A stretch of 64,000 nt of DNA from Isoetes taiwanensis (GCA_021234155.1 JAJEKV010000025.1:1-64000), one strand, 5' to 3'. Shown: positions 1-13,990, counted from the first letter of the stretch. Numbers and translations: made by a program. Notes: generated by a model not told the origin, from the sequence alone.

Positions 1-359
1 AGATTTGCGTTAGGCAGGATTAGTCTAGAATATAATGTTTGACATTGGTGACACCTCTCATGAGAGATTAACTAGATTTGCTGGTTGAATTTATTGAATC
101 CCAAAGTCAGAGGAGCATTGATCTCCATGGTGGGGTGGGTCCCCTGTGGTGAGACTTGGAGAAAGCACCACCAGTGACCGCAGTTATGTTCCTAAAACCA
201 CTCTATGTTGGGCATTGTTCCCAGGGTATTGCTTTCAAATCCATTCTCAGGCTGTATGCTTAGAAGCTGATGCTGTTCATGATTTACCTTCCAAAGGTCA
301 AGGGGTGCTGACCTTAATTACCAGAGCGTTCGTTTGTTTCCTTGTGCGGGTCTCCGCCA
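1..359. other. non-coding, nothing recognised
   Basis: No open frame resembles a known protein family. The stretch holds scattered TGGTG words (for example at 127 and 146) and leads into the ATGGTG array that follows. Confidence 0.4.
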
Positions 360-432
360 ATGGTGAAGCTGTAATCATGTAATGGTGGGGCGTTGCCCAC
401 CCCAATGGTGATGCAATGCTACCTTATTGGTG
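360..432 (+). repeat. short ATGGTG array, about 22-bp period
   Basis: ATGGTG starts at 360, 382 and 405, and a variant TTGGTG at 427, so spacings are 22, 23 and 22 bp. The bases between the words are unrelated. The same word with the same period forms the larger array at 43,971-44,145, which argues against chance. Function unknown. Confidence 0.6.
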
Positions 433-2760
433 AAGATATTTTACCTAAACAGCGATATCTTAGACCCAAACTGCATCAATTTCTACGTAATAGGACGATT
501 GGGTGCGCAACCTAGAAGATACAAAAATTGATGCAGTTGCGGGAGAATGAGCATACCCTGTTTAGAGTTCATTCATATTATCCTTTAAATATAATCGAAT
601 AGACAGAATCTACAAATGCCTCTATTCTTTGAGAGAACATCAAAGTCCAGATTTAAAGAAGAGAACATTGAACAGCCTTATATAAAGTAAAATGATGGCA
701 GATACATGACAATTAAATCACATAATTGTCAGTGGGTATTGCTTCTTCATCAGCCAAGTCATGAATTCGCCTGGTTGTCTGTATTTGCCTTCACCTGAAG
801 TGGCACATCCATAAAATGTACAAATATTGCTAAATGGTTTGGCTCAAACATCATTACAATAAAACAATATTATGCCAGATTATCTGCAACCTAAAAGAGA
901 TTGAATTCGACTACAGGTGCCATCGTAACTGTTGTCTGCAGTAAGTCTGTATTTCATTACTATTTAATTAAACCATTTTACTTATTATTTTGTTTCTGCA
1001 GAACATAAGAACATTGATTTAAAATATAGTACAAAGTTTTTGTTTCAAGTAGAAAATCGGAGTTTAATTGCATTCACAATGTTCACTAAGAAGAAACAAC
1101 TACAGACTTTATAATGTTATGCCGGTGCCAGTTTTGCATGGGTGGGAGAAGAACAATTCTCCCCAACTGCAGGTTGAGTCTGCAAAAAGTGCTGTAATCA
1201 TTCTAGAGAATCAGAGGCGCGTGTGTCACCAGTGGCATTCGTGGGGCGAAAGATCAAACATCGCTGGTCCACAACTCTGATCCTACTGCTAACAGAGTGC
1301 CCAAGACAGTGTGTAGTGAGTTGCTTGGCAAAATGTAGCATAGTTCACTTGTGAAACTAGGAGGCTTTGTGCATTCAGGGAATTGGGATGGGTTGAAGTC
1401 TGATATGATCTCTTTCTTAGATCCCTTCTACATCCTGCAGTACAGCCGATACTGTATAAGTATGTGGAAGCCAGTCAGAAATGTGGCTACATGAAAACTC
1501 AAAATGACTCACGATGAACTAGGACAAGCGTATGAGCTCGTGTATTTTCCGGTGAAAACTGACCATAATGGTATTTACGCTTGGGAAGTAGTCCCAAATT
1601 AGTCTAGGGCCAACTTGAGAGAAATAAAGCATCAGGAATAATAATGCACAACAGAGGCTTTTGATTCATCAACTTAAAACTTCACTAGCTCTGAACCTTC
1701 AGCTGACAACAAACAAAGAGGAATGAATATGAACTTGCACTGCATTATAATCAGGACTGGAATCAGAGAGCAGCTACCTGGGATGAGGATGCGATTCAGG
1801 CCAGGGTTTGAGAACTTACCTCTTCACCTAATGCATAAAGAAACTAGAGACTTCTAAAACTTCCCTAGAAAGAATACAGGAAGGCATAGGAGCTTGAAGG
1901 GCATGCACTCTGTTGCTCATTGCAAACTGAAACAAGATGGATGGACCTGGCCTCCAAGGATACAAAGGATTTACAACCCAAATCTATAAATAAAGCGCTT
2001 CCCATACATAAAGCATTCAAAAAGTGGGAATCATGCCAAGGGCGCCAAACCCTCCAGAACCATGCTTTCTTGTTTTCCGTCCTCAAAGGATTCGAGCAGT
2101 GGAACATCCATTGTTCATTGAAGGCGCCAAAGAAAGGGTAGACATAACCATCGGTTCAACTCACTCATATGACAGAATAGGAACTGAAGCTATCCGCAGA
2201 GACAGGTTTTATTGTGAATACGGATATACCAGTTGGTTCACTGCCATCTAGGGACTAGTCCTGAACCAAGCAGGTGGTCTCACCTAACAGCCAATGGGTC
2301 AACTATCGCCTCCAATTTTGACTATCACCAATGACGGGGACTCCACCTTACTGGCGGTTTTCGTGTGGGTGAGATGCAACGAATTAATGCAAAGCCAGGG
2401 CGTACCATTTGTTGGAAGATCTGTTCAGAGCATTTCAAAACAAGGTAAAACAAATTAGTTGAAGCGAAATCCCTACAAAGTCTCCCAAACAAACTATGGT
2501 TGGCCAAGAAGGAGAGTCCAGAGCTGCAAGTTTTGGATAGGCCGTATTGTTCCAGTGTGTGTGTTTGGAACGCTACCATCCTACTTGATGTCCGGGTACA
2601 ACGGAAATCCAAGAAATTCTGGAAAGGACAGTCAAAATCCGTGGAACAACTTTATATTTTTTCCCCATGAAATCTCTAAATTTTCCTGAAGCCCCTTCCG
2701 CCTAGCATAAGTATACAAAATAGGTTTTATCGTTTGTCCCGTACTGGTGGTACTCCCTTG
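433..2760. other. non-coding, nothing recognised
   Basis: AT-rich sequence with only short open frames (up to about 80 codons), none resembling a known family. Opposite-strand frames overlap freely, as expected of non-coding DNA. It may contain decayed repeats that cannot be named from one copy. Confidence 0.4.
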
Positions 2761-2885
2761 TGTCCTAATGTCATGGTATGGTGGGGTCCCGGTAAATGGT
2801 GAGGTCCCCGTCCCGGTAGGTCAACGATCCCTAATGTTTGGTGGTAGGTGCGGTCCCATAAAATGGTGAGGTCCCCAAACCGTGG
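2761..2885 (+). repeat. degenerate GGTGAGGTCCC-type minisatellite
   Basis: Four to five decayed copies of a 20-25 bp unit built round TGGTG and GGTCCC, with words near 2773, 2796, 2838 and 2863. The spacing is close to that of the ATGGTG arrays but looser, and the partner word GGTCCC is specific to this site. Confidence 0.45.
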
Positions 2886-3149
2886 AATTAAGGGATGCTG
2901 GCCTTCTTTGCAGGTGTAGAATACCTTGTTCGCGTGGATATAATGATACCTTCATGTCTGGCTGTGAATCTTAAGCTTATCCAGGAGGAGGTTGGTAGAC
3001 TAATTTGGATGATAAGCGAAACCCTAAGCACTATGGCGGCTGACATATTCGGGGTTGTTAAGCGGCTGACTATATGGCGATGTTCCAGCCTCGATGGTGC
3101 ACATCTTGAGGATACAAATTTGCATCCTGGCCATGGTTAAAATAATGCT

Positions 3150-3310
3150 GGGGGATGATACAGAATACAAGCCCTGCAGCACCAAATCGCAGCATCATTT
3201 GATATAGCGAGACCAATGCATCCCTAGTGAATACAAATAGTGTTTTGTTTCCTCAACATCATTATAAGCGAGACCATTACGAAGGATGCACGCCATTTAA
3301 AATCTCTGAT
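3150..3310 (+). repeat. dispersed repeat, copy 1
   Basis: Shares an ordered series of words with 47,310-47,460: GATATAGC, AGACCA, ATGCAT, CTAGTGA, CCTCAACAT, a second AGACCA and AAGGATGCAC followed by CCATTT. Each copy contains an internal partial duplication round the AGACCA word. This is a short dispersed family without coding capacity; its class is unknown. Confidence 0.55.
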
Positions 3311-6300
3311 GTCAAACATAGATACGTTTTCTTAAGATTTCGGTTATGTCGAGATTGAAAATGCGGTTTCCTGACTTTTAATGAAGAGGCATTTAGTGGA
3401 GTTGAGGATTTGGCATTGCATGAATGTTGCCAAAGAAAAGCATGATCATGTAATGGCGATTGATTCAATTCGACAACAATTTACAAGTAATTTTTGTTTT
3501 TATGATCATCATTCATGCAACTTTCTTTATGACAGGTGCGATGTGTTTAGGTTTGTAAAATTTGAGAAGTTAATGATGTAAACTTTGTGTAAAATAGGTA
3601 AATCTTGCTAACAGTTGCAATTTTTTAAACACTTTGAATACCTCAGACTCGGGCCTCCATCAATTCTGTACTGTCCGTGTGAAGTTTTCTTCCGAAATGG
3701 GAAGTGGCAGATGCCATTTGTCCCTGGTTTCAAAATCAAAGAGATTGAAGGAGAATTAAAAAATCTGGCAGAAATCCGAACTGCTCAGAACCATCAAACC
3801 TCAATGGCACTGTACCTTCATTCTTCATTCCTCCTTCTCCTGCATCCAAGCCCCAATACCTGAAAAAATCTACGAAACATGGCTAAACCTCCTCGACATC
3901 TTACTTCATTTAAAACCCTCATGATGATGGTAAATAGACTATCTTCATGAATTTTCTTCATTTCTACCAGCTAACAACATAGAGTAAATGCAAGGCAATC
4001 CGAAACCTCTGCATTAAATTTAATCCTTTAAGGTTTCTTACTCTGCAACCTAATGAATAAGCCATGATATAGAAATATAACATTGAACTTCATTATCTGA
4101 TGCCAATATCTATATTCCCTAAGTTATTAGTCTGTTTTGTAACCAGCAGACTTGATGGTGGGGTGGGCGGACAGGGACAGTGGGATCAAAAACTTCTTCT
4201 GCAAACCATTCAAGAAATATTTATGGATCTGAAATTGGGGCTGGCGTAGATTTATACATGAAAAACCATCGCGAAACCTCTAACTCTATGGTGAAATAGT
4301 GAAGCCAACACGGTTGAGGCAATTAGTTGACCAACAGACTTTGTTTCGGGTTTCAAATTCTCCTTTGAATTTTTGATGGTTGCTAATAGCCACCAGCGTT
4401 GAATGGTATTCAAACGTCGTTACAACAGGTAAATGGGATATTCAATAGCTGAAACTAGAGGAATGGCTTCCATTGGTTGATCGCTTCTTAAATGTTTATG
4501 GGTGCACTCAAATCAGGCCAGAGGCGGCTTACACGGTTGCTGTTTTCTGAAGTCATGGATATTTAGGATGGGCGCTGGCGACAATTCGTCGAGCGCAAGA
4601 GATGAAATCAATGAACGGGTCAAACTTCCTATCGTTATAAAATATTGGGGAATCATCTTCGCTCTTTCATGGAGGATCCTCCGAACAATGGCTGGCTAAT
4701 ACAGGTTTCTTTCAAATATATAATGTGAGATGCACAAAACGATGATATTCTTATACCTTCCAAGATTCACTGAAGCGAGATGAATAAGTATACTTTAACC
4801 AGAGTTAGAATTCTAAGTGTAGGAAAAGACCTGGGCATGAGACACATTTAAACTATTATGGTGAGGCTTCTCATGATCCTATCATGGTATTTCCTCTTGT
4901 TTAAAATGTTACATGATTTAATCCTACTCAAATGCAAAGGATAAATAGACCTCTATTTTATTTAAAAGTAATGAATTAATATCACGCTCAATATAAATGA
5001 AATAGTTTCCGTTCTTGACAATTAGCAGGACTCCATATTTACTTTAAGCAGGGAATTTTTTTGTTGGTAACCCTGCTTGCATCCCTTTACCCAGCATTTT
5101 TGATTCCATTGTATTGATGCCTCTTTTTCCATCACTAATGCATAGATAGGAAGGATATTGCCCGTCTCTGATTATTGAAGCTGTTCTTCCATACCATGAT
5201 GGCATGAAATGGGGTCATTTATTCTTAAATTTAACCACTTTTCTTGCATTGTCTTCGATCAATTTATCCGATTCTTGTTCAGAATTAATTTGTTGTTTAA
5301 GAATGCAGGACTAAGAAGATTTGACGTTATGATTTTCAGAATACCATCTATTAGTTCTGTATCAAAGGCTTAGGCAGGAAGAAAATTGAAGGCGAACACA
5401 TGGTATCTTACCAGATCAAAGCCAGAAGAAAGAGCTGAATTAAGTCGCCTAAGTCTCTCTCTCAAATTGACTCTGGGCAAATTTTAAAATAAGTTTGCCA
5501 TTAGGAGCTGAAACATGAAGGCAGATATTTATTTTCTTTTGAGAACCATGGTTTTCAGGATTGTAAATCTCAGCCTGGTGCTTGTGCTTTAAAACAATTA
5601 CAATTAACAATACAGGGACCCATTTGAACTAAGGCTTTTATACCGGTAATATGGTGACTCAGTTTTTCCAACTAGTCAGAGCAAATTATGTGGTGAGAGC
5701 ACTAAATAAGTGGGGTTTGGATAAGGCACAAGTTATGGATGAAGTGGTCACATGGCTCTGTGGAAGGTCCTTGGGCTTAATTAAAAGTATGATTGTTGGG
5801 AAATAACAAGGTTCTTCCCTTCATTTCATTTGCCTAAGACATTTCAATTTGAGATGCAACATGGGCCGGGAGGTGGAAGCCCGGTAACAAGGTGAGACGT
5901 GAACTAGAATCTGTCCCTAAAAATGTATATATGATCACTATGTCTCTCTTTTGAAAATTCTTATTAACTTTAAAGACAAATTACTGCTGTCCAAATATAC
6001 TCTGAACTAAATGAAATTAACGCAACGGTGATACTTTACCCATTTCAGGTTTGGATAGCCAAGCGAACCGCTTTCGCTGGAAGTTTGAGGCCATGTAAAC
6101 GGAATTAATGGGCGATCAGCAGATGTTATTGGACCGACTACTGGAATCTGTTTGAATATGCCATAGCCACCAGGCTTTTTCTGAAGACATCTGGTTGCAG
6201 GTTATCAGGATGGTGGTTGGTTCAAAACGGTGATGAGCCGCCGCTCCGTAGCTCGCCTATGGTAACGTTTGCCCATCGGAATTGAAACGTAACCGTTCAA

Positions 6301-6440
6301 TTCTATAAGGGTTGAACGGATCACGATGAAAATCGTGAACCTACAGTTGGAACAACTATCAAAATGGTGCCAAATATGGCGTATTTTCGCGTTTCCTCTG
6401 AATGCGGTGAATCAAAAAAAATAATTATTGTTTGCGTGAT
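3311..6440. other. non-coding, nothing recognised
   Basis: No protein family, RNA gene or clear element boundary was found in about 3.1 kb. Open frames are 60-82 codons and lack recognisable motifs. Confidence 0.4.
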
Positions 6441-6780
6441 GCTTTAATATTGATGCTGTTTCATCGCTTGTTGTATGATTCGCCAGGTCACTATTTCATT
6501 GAAAATATCTCCAGGCGAAATAAACGTTAAATTGCTCTTAACGCGGGCGGACCAGCTACTGAGGAATGCGGAAGTCGGTACGGTATTTATTTATTGTCGA
6601 TATATAGTACCATCCCATAATGACAACAAGTTGCCGGTGGTTGTTCAGCTTTGTTTTCGATTCCACTGAATAAATAGATGTTTTGTCAATTGTATCGATC
6701 CTTCCAGTGGCAGGCCTGACTCGATAATATATAAGGTCCAAACTCCTGAATCATCCTATTGGATCCTGGGACATTTGGGA
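6440..6780 (+). repeat. degenerate repeat block, copy 1
   Basis: Resembles 9,290-9,570 in word order: TTTCATTGAAAA, a short GCGAAAT segment, TATTT(A/C) runs, then TTGTCAATT and a TATATAAG word. The copies carry many indels. It is probably one unit of a diverged repeat spread over 6-14 kb. No coding capacity seen. Confidence 0.45.
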
Positions 6781-8590
6781 ACTCAATGTGGTCTTCTGGG
6801 AGTTTAAGCATTTAAATTTCCATGTTTTCTCCAACAATGGTCAGGAGAATGTGAATCCGGCAATGTACAAATCAATGCTCATGAAGCCATTAACATATCA
6901 TTATAGAGGATCACCACATGGCACCAGGAGCACAATCAGAAAAAATTACTGAATTTGCATCAACTAATTATTGATGTACTGTTATCTTAATAATTATTGT
7001 TAATGCAACATGCTCATGGCAGACAATATTCTTTGTAAGCTTGTAAGATGTTTTCCTGCAAACATCACATGATCACTAAAACTGAAGGAACGTAATCTAA
7101 TTTCTTTAAAAGCAAAGAATAGTATTTAAAATTGGTGGGACTATGAAACACCAAAACTTTGGATTATTATTTACAAAAAGTTATGACCTATGTTTGTTTT
7201 AGCTGCCGATTTTCATTGTCAGGTTCACATTTCTGACCTAAAACCTATTTATCAGGTCATCTATCTAACCGTTGACCTATAGGCTAAATGCTCCATTTGA
7301 CCTTGCCTTTTGCTAGTTTTGCACTTTACTACGATATTGTAAATTTGGTTAAAATATGTTGATACTAAAGCATACATTTATCGCCTCTCGCTTTGAAAAA
7401 GTCAGTCTAATTGGAATCCCTAAAATTTATTTCGACAAATTGTGCTTTGTATTATTATGCCTGGTCTCACCCATTTTCTTTATTCTAAAACTACCTTTAA
7501 ATCGGTGCTATTCTTTTTCTTCTAGCTTTGTATACAAACTGACTCTTTACTAATGCTGAACAGAACTGCGGTTGTTTCATAAAACAGGCTATTTTGAATG
7601 ATGACACCATTGGTCCACCTAAACTATTCCAGCAATGGCTGAAAGCATTTGCTTGGACCTTCTTCAGGGGTTGAAATAACAAAATGGCGCGGGGAGGATG
7701 CTTTGTTCCTTTGTCGCGGCGTTGATAAGGAGTAAAAACCATTATAAAATAACCGTCTGGACATAGTCATATTCAGACAAGACCGTGGCGTGATTCCAGG
7801 GTGTGGCGATTACCATTATGCTCTCATTCATATCAATTTAAGCAATTAATTTGATGAACCGGATATGTCTAACATTAACTTCCTGGAAGTTAGAGAATAT
7901 TTCTTGAAGTAGTTTGTTCGACAGTATAATATATATTTAGGCTTGTAGTTAGCTTCAGGCGAAAATTGAAAGGATAAATCTGAAGATATTGTAATCCTTT
8001 GATGAAAGAAGTAGACTCGTTTTGACTAAATCAAATAAAAGCTTCAGTGAAAATGATGAATGATTTCTGGTTTAGCGTGAGGTCATAGAAACAAGTCCCT
8101 TTGTTAAATGAAGAACAAAAGAGCATTGGCTGCATCAGCAAAGAATAATGTAACAATCTGCGAGCAGATATTTTCTCGTCCGTCTCAATCAGACCATAAT
8201 GGAAGCCATCATAAACTTCTGGCGAAGACTGAAACGAGGTTTATGGTAACCGCAGGTTTGGCGCCAAACAGCCGACGATCTGGCGGCTCGCTTTATACGG
8301 GTGCATCTCGCTGGACCGTTGGTGGAAGGCAATCGGCGAAGGTTCGTGGGAAGAAAATTGCTTCGAAACGCAACTCCCGCATTGGTTTAAGCTTCCCCGC
8401 TTCCGCATTCCGTCTTATTTCCTCTGCCACTGAGCTAAAACTTTCTCCATTACCGCCGTACTCATCTAAAATCTTCGCTGTGCTGGCGCTTCAATGGCTG
8501 ATAAAGATATCTCCTTCCTTCTAATCTCATAAAATTGAACCAATCCTGAATACCTTACGGTCAGAAGATCATTTCGGCTGCATTCAATCA
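6781..8590. other. non-coding; 138-codon frame of doubtful value
   Basis: Mostly AT-rich DNA. An open frame at 8,108-8,524 (plus) is longer than its neighbours and Ser/Lys/Arg-rich, but it has no motif I recognise. Local GC is raised by a stretch of CGG/GGCG words, which lengthens chance frames. I treat it as non-coding. Confidence 0.35.
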
Positions 8591-9570
8591 TGTAAATTAG
8601 TTTCCTTCGGATAACGGTGCTTCGAAAGCGTTGCTCGCCAGGGTGCAGGTATCTGCCGCTTCCCTCTCCTCAAGAGGATGTTGGCTTGTCCTGAGAGTCC
8701 CAGAAGGGAATGGGACTGCAAACATTACAGTGATTAATAGAGACCTGTTCATAAATGGACAATTTTCAGTAGCCAGCATTTTCAAATGAGACTTCCACTT
8801 CAAAATAAGGACATATTCAGGAATGGTGTGGTTGATGGCAGCTGATGGTGATAAAGCTCTATCTTTCGTAAGAATGTCATCATTCACTCCTCACTAAGAT
8901 CATTGTGTATGGTTTTAAAAATGTTGGGTCAAATCAAAAATGACCAAAATATAAATCAACTTCAGGTTCAAAATTCTGCAATAAAATTTTTTATGTTCTA
9001 TATGATTCCATAATAATATAAAGTGGGGCCGTTTATTCATTTAATTCATAATGTAAGGTGGTAGGTTCTAATTATTCTAAATTCATAAACCAAAAACATT
9101 CCTTAAGGAGCCTGAGATGTGAGTAAAATAAATGAACTTCTATTTTGGATTAAATTATTATCCAGAATAAATTTTACAATTAAATGGTGATATCTTCATG
9201 ATTTATATACAGAATAAGAGCAGTGATCCAAAAAAAATAAATCATTCTGTCTTCATCCTTCAAGATTATCATTTGTCCTTGTTGTAGCAATTCCGTGTGG
9301 TCATATTTCATTGAAAACCCTCTCAAATAGCGAAATCAACATTGAAATCTAAGTATCTTCTGCTGTGAGGTACTTCTGGAGAAGTGTGAGGTCATTAAGT
9401 ATTTCGCCGTATAGACTATATAAATTTTAATCCCATGTGGCTTCTTTGATCTTGATTCGTTGACATGTTCAATTCACTGAACTCTTCCTTTGATGTTTGT
9501 CAATTCATGATCCATAAACCAGCATGGCTGACTGGGCCTATATAAGTCGGCTCATGAATCGTATTTCAGA
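8590..9570 (+). repeat. degenerate repeat block, copy 2
   Basis: Two parts match other blocks in order. About 8,630-9,110 aligns with 11,345-11,860: a TCGCCAGG start, a CCCTCTC run, an AGGAATGG(G)ACT word, TTCAAAATAAGGACATATT and ATCATTGT. About 9,290-9,570 aligns with 6,440-6,780. The layout suggests an ancient duplicated unit of roughly 2.7-2.9 kb. ATGGTG also occurs at 8,823 and 8,845, 22 bp apart. Confidence 0.5.
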
Positions 9571-11330
9571 CTAAGGATATTTGGAAAATATTTAGTCACT
9601 AAGGTTTAACAGGCTTCCAAATTTCACATGCGTTTCTCCATGGCTGGCCGTGGATATGAATCATAACATACTAAATCAAGTACTATATGTGAGAAACAAA
9701 ATATATCATAAAAAAATAGAAGGGATCTTTAGACCAATCAAAAGTCTGATTTTTGCGTCATAGCTAATTATTGTTCTGTCCGATTTGCATCGCCAGCTAA
9801 TTATTTGTTGTAAACATTATCATAGAATAATGTTGTTCATATTGCATAAGTGTTCGCTTTCCACCAACATATCATGATATAAGCAAGAGCATCTCAATCG
9901 TATTCTGCAAGGCCTCGTCGTATTTCTTAAATTCATTTGGATAGCAAGCACTAAAAGCTTTCAATTCTTCTTGGTACCTAAAAGATTCCGGCCTCATTTC
10001 ATGGGTTGCCTAAATTGTAGTTTCATTGAAGCCTATTCGCTATCCGAGTCATCATCATATTTGACCACCAGGCCCTAAATGTAACCAGTTTGATAGTTTT
10101 TTCCCTCACGATATTCAATGGCTCATTGGACAATATGTTGAAAATGCAATGGCCATTATCCTCTCGCACTTTGAAAAAAATTCCATTCCCTAATTGAATC
10201 ACCAATTCTATTTTAAACAGAAATTATAGCTGTAATGCTATTATGCCAGATCTCATTGCCCATTAAAAATTCCTTCAAATCATTTTCATTCTTATTCTGG
10301 CACACCGCATGGCCAGACTCTTCCACCCAATGGGTTGAACATGGGGTTGTTTTCTTCATATGAAACATTTTGGGTGTTAGAATCCTGGCTATTATGTGAA
10401 ACATTTGGCTCTATGTTCTAAGGTTTCAAAACCGGCTCTGATGCATGAGGATCTTTCTTTGTGGCATCTAGTGTTTATTAAGGGAGTAAAACCATTCATA
10501 AAATAATGTGGTTGATGTGTTAATGCAGACTGGTTGCTGGGAGGTTGTGAGAAAGGCATGATTTTCATTTGTCTCTTCGTTCCATATCAGTGCCACTGTT
10601 GTTTGGTGGGTGGGAGGTAGCCTTGGTGGCTTCAGTTAGAGGAGTATTCCGTTGTTTTCCAAACCTTTGAGTGCCATTATGTGGAGGCATGGTGTGGTGA
10701 GGATAGGAGTCTGAAAGAAGATATTAGATGCTGATGAAAGAGTATACCAAAGTGAATCTGATTTGTTAAATAAACTCAAAGCTGGTGAAGAATAATGGGG
10801 CAGGTGGGATTCTGAAGTTTCAGTTGGAGTCAGAAGCAGTCACTGACTAATGAAGCAGGACTTGGTGGCACACATCACTGAGAGAATGAAGCTTAACAAT
10901 GCAGGCAATTGATACAGTCAAGTCTCATCAGGGACCTCCATCATAAGGAACTAATATAAGGCTAGAAACAGGTTTGCAAAGTATACAGAGTTTTAGCTTT
11001 CAACTGGCATTTGATTCATGGGCGACTCGCTGGGTGGCATCATAACACGGGACAATATTCCAGTAATGTGAAGGTTATAAGGCAGGAAGGTATGAAACCC
11101 TTACTCCACAGTGGATTTGGCTTCCGCACTTTCACATTCAGAAAAATCTGTACCCTCATTTAAACATACACACTGGTAAATTATAAGTCAATCCTTAGCG
11201 TTTCGCTGGCTAAATGTGCGAGTATGAGGGATATCTCGCTACCTAATCTACTCTACCAAAATTGAACCCAAATCATGGAATATACGCATGATCTAGAATC
11301 ACATTTTAATGCATTCATTCAACCAAAGTG
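9571..11330. other. non-coding, nothing recognised
   Basis: Short frames only (60-63 codons), on the minus strand and motif-free. It may contain further decayed parts of the flanking repeat family. Confidence 0.35.
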
Positions 11331-11339
11331 GACTTTAAT

Positions 11340-13065
11340 GGGATCGCCAGGTACTCAAAGAAGCGATTTACTCTTAAATTTTAGTGCATCTTGCCCTCTC
11401 TCTTCAGGATATTTAATAACACCTGAGTCCCGAGAAAGGAATGGACTTTGAAGCATACCGTCTGATCGATGGGAACACTCGAACATAAATGGTTTCCAGA
11501 ATTTACTGAAGATAGCGGTGCCAAAAGAATGAACTTTGCTTTCAAAATAAGGACATATTAGGATATTTCAGTTCGAGAAGTAAAAGCTTTGTCATTTAAT
11601 CTAAGCTATCTTATTTATATGAATATATCAATCTCAACTAGATCATTGTCATGATTTAAAATATTTGGATCAACCAAAAGCAAATAAAATATCATCAACT
11701 TCCAGTTCCAGAAAGGCACAAAAAACCGAGAAAGCGTACATGTTTCTATATGATTTATAAAATAATGCTCTAAGTAGGAGCCGGAATTTGTTCATTACAA
11801 TTCATATGCGCTTTCAATGCCTTTCTGGGTGGTAGTTGTTCATTTCAATTCACCAAATAAACAATGCCGCTGAGACACTGAACACAAAAGCAATGAATGA
11901 ACTAAAAAAGTTGTTCTAGGCAGAGGTTTTGAACGAACTGGAAAACGGAGGCAGGAATGTATTGATCCAAAACACGGATGATTAGATTCTTCACATATTG
12001 CTTTTCCTGAATCTATAAAAGATAGGATGCTTTCGAAAGTTTTGCATGCCAAAATTAGGCCGACTAAGCGTGCAATGGAAGTCGGGAAGAAATTTTCAAT
12101 CATTGTTTGTAATTTCCACAGCAGTATAAAAATATGACCAACGAATGATAACCATTTGTGCTAATGTGGATTATGCGGGATTAATTGTAACAAATGTTAT
12201 AAGAGGTTGGGAGCATGCTAAAAAACGGAGGAGAGGGAGAGGAGGGAGAAATCGAGGGAAGAAACGACAAAGTTGAATTAAAAGTAAATAAAACCTCGTT
12301 TGCGCTTTTTTTTCTTCTTTTTCCCCTAAAATATAAATGGTATGAATTTCTAGAATGAAACAGCGTTTAAATCGCAATCCCGTTACTGATGAAATGTCAG
12401 ACCCTTGAGAACGCGTTTCGAGATAAGGACCACGTTCAAAACGAGTACACGATTCAAATCCTCAGGCTATAAACATAAATTAATGACATGTACTTTTATA
12501 AGACTATTTCAGTAAGCAATTGGTATGGTTAATTACAACCAATGTTGAAAATATTGAGTCTAATTGTTAGTGGTTAGTCTAAATTCCATTAGGTGATGAG
12601 GGATATGAGCATATGTAGATCTTGGAATTGAGGCATGCTAGAGATAATGACATGCCTATCATGAACAGATATCCCTAGAGCCATAGATAAAGAAAGACAT
12701 GTGAATTTCTTAGCAAGATATTTAGGATTTAAGTTGGTTTTAACATGAGGAATTTTTTATGTTTAAGACATTTGAAGTGCCAAAAGATCCAGTACAAGTC
12801 AAACTCACTTCTAATATGCTTTGTGCTTTGTGATTGGGTCCTGCTCAAGTTATGGAATGTTAATTTTATGTTCTTTAACATGATTGCTGACTGAGTTTAC
12901 AGAGTATAGGTGGGTCTTGTATATGAATGTCAGCCTTGTGGGGTTTCGCACCATCATGATAGCTAACTAGTATGAGGCATTCTGAGAGAAGAGGAAATGA
13001 AACTAGAAAACAATAGCTTGCAATTGGGGTTCTAAATTAGACTATGTGTAAGAGTTCCGCTGTAA
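11340..13065 (+). repeat. degenerate repeat block, copy 3 (longest)
   Basis: The first part matches 8,630-9,110. The later part (about 11,780-13,065) is repeated immediately downstream at 13,070-13,990, with shared words such as TTTGTTCATTACAATTCAT, TCCAAAACACGGATG, AACCAATGTTGAAAAT, ACATGTGAATTTCTT and CATTTGAAGTGCCA. The two copies differ by many small indels and a net loss of several hundred bases in the second. Confidence 0.65.
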
Positions 13066-13990
13066 TCTTTAGAAATAAAAATAACAATGTCAAATCCTTC
13101 CAGCACTTCAAAGAGAACTTTATCATGAAATAGTTCTATAGTTTTGTAAAAAGTGGTAGCCCTAGAGTGGGACCGATTTGTTCATTACAATTCATAAATA
13201 AGCAATTACATAGAGGGCCTTGAGGAATTTGCAAATGATAGGCCAAGAAAATTTATTCTAGACCAGAAGGGGTTTGTTGAACGATGGGCTGAGAGTCGTC
13301 CAAATGGATCCAAAACACGGATGGTGCGTTTATATGTTAGCTTTAAGATCTACAAAGATAGGTTATACTTAGGAAAGGATTTGACACTCTTGCGGTGGGC
13401 CATGCGTGCAATGGAGAAGTGAAGAAATTTCAAATATTTGTGAACACCCATAATGATGTGACATAGTTGAAGTACAACCAATGTTGAAAATAATGGAGTC
13501 TGTGTTAGTAGTTAATTGCTTATAAGTCATGCAGTAGTAGAGACTGTAAACATGCCTATCTGTAAGATCTGGGTGAGGGCATGCTAGAGCCAAATAGATA
13601 AGACATGTGAATTTCTTGCTTGAGATATTTTAGGATTTATATTGGTTTTAACATGAAATTTTTTATATTTAAAGACATTTGAAGTGCCAGAAAGATCCAA
13701 ATGCAATTAAATAGCTACAATATGTACATGCTTTTAATATGACAATGATTAAGGTCTGTAAGAAATTATGAATGCTGATATGTTCTTGTATGATTGTGAT
13801 CGGGTTTACGAGTATGGTGTGGGTCTTTGTGATATGAATGTCGACACTATTGAGGGTTTCATCATCATGATAATAGAAACTAGTAGGACTTTAAATTCCA
13901 CGAAAGAGAATAAGAACTATAGAAGAAACAATATCTTGCAATTGAGGGTTCTAAATTAGGTATGTGTAAAGTTGGCTATAATCGGCAGGG
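13066..13990 (+). repeat. degenerate repeat block, copy 4 (tandem to copy 3)
   Basis: Direct tandem partner of the preceding block, with colinear words up to TTGCAATTG and GGTTCTAAATTAG near 13,935-13,960. Small open frames inside (63-74 codons) are not conserved between the copies, which argues against a protein. Confidence 0.65.

Noticed and set aside
8108-8524. 138-codon ORF as a gene
   Set aside because: No family motif, biased Ser/Lys/Arg composition, and it lies in a locally GC-rich stretch within decayed repeats.
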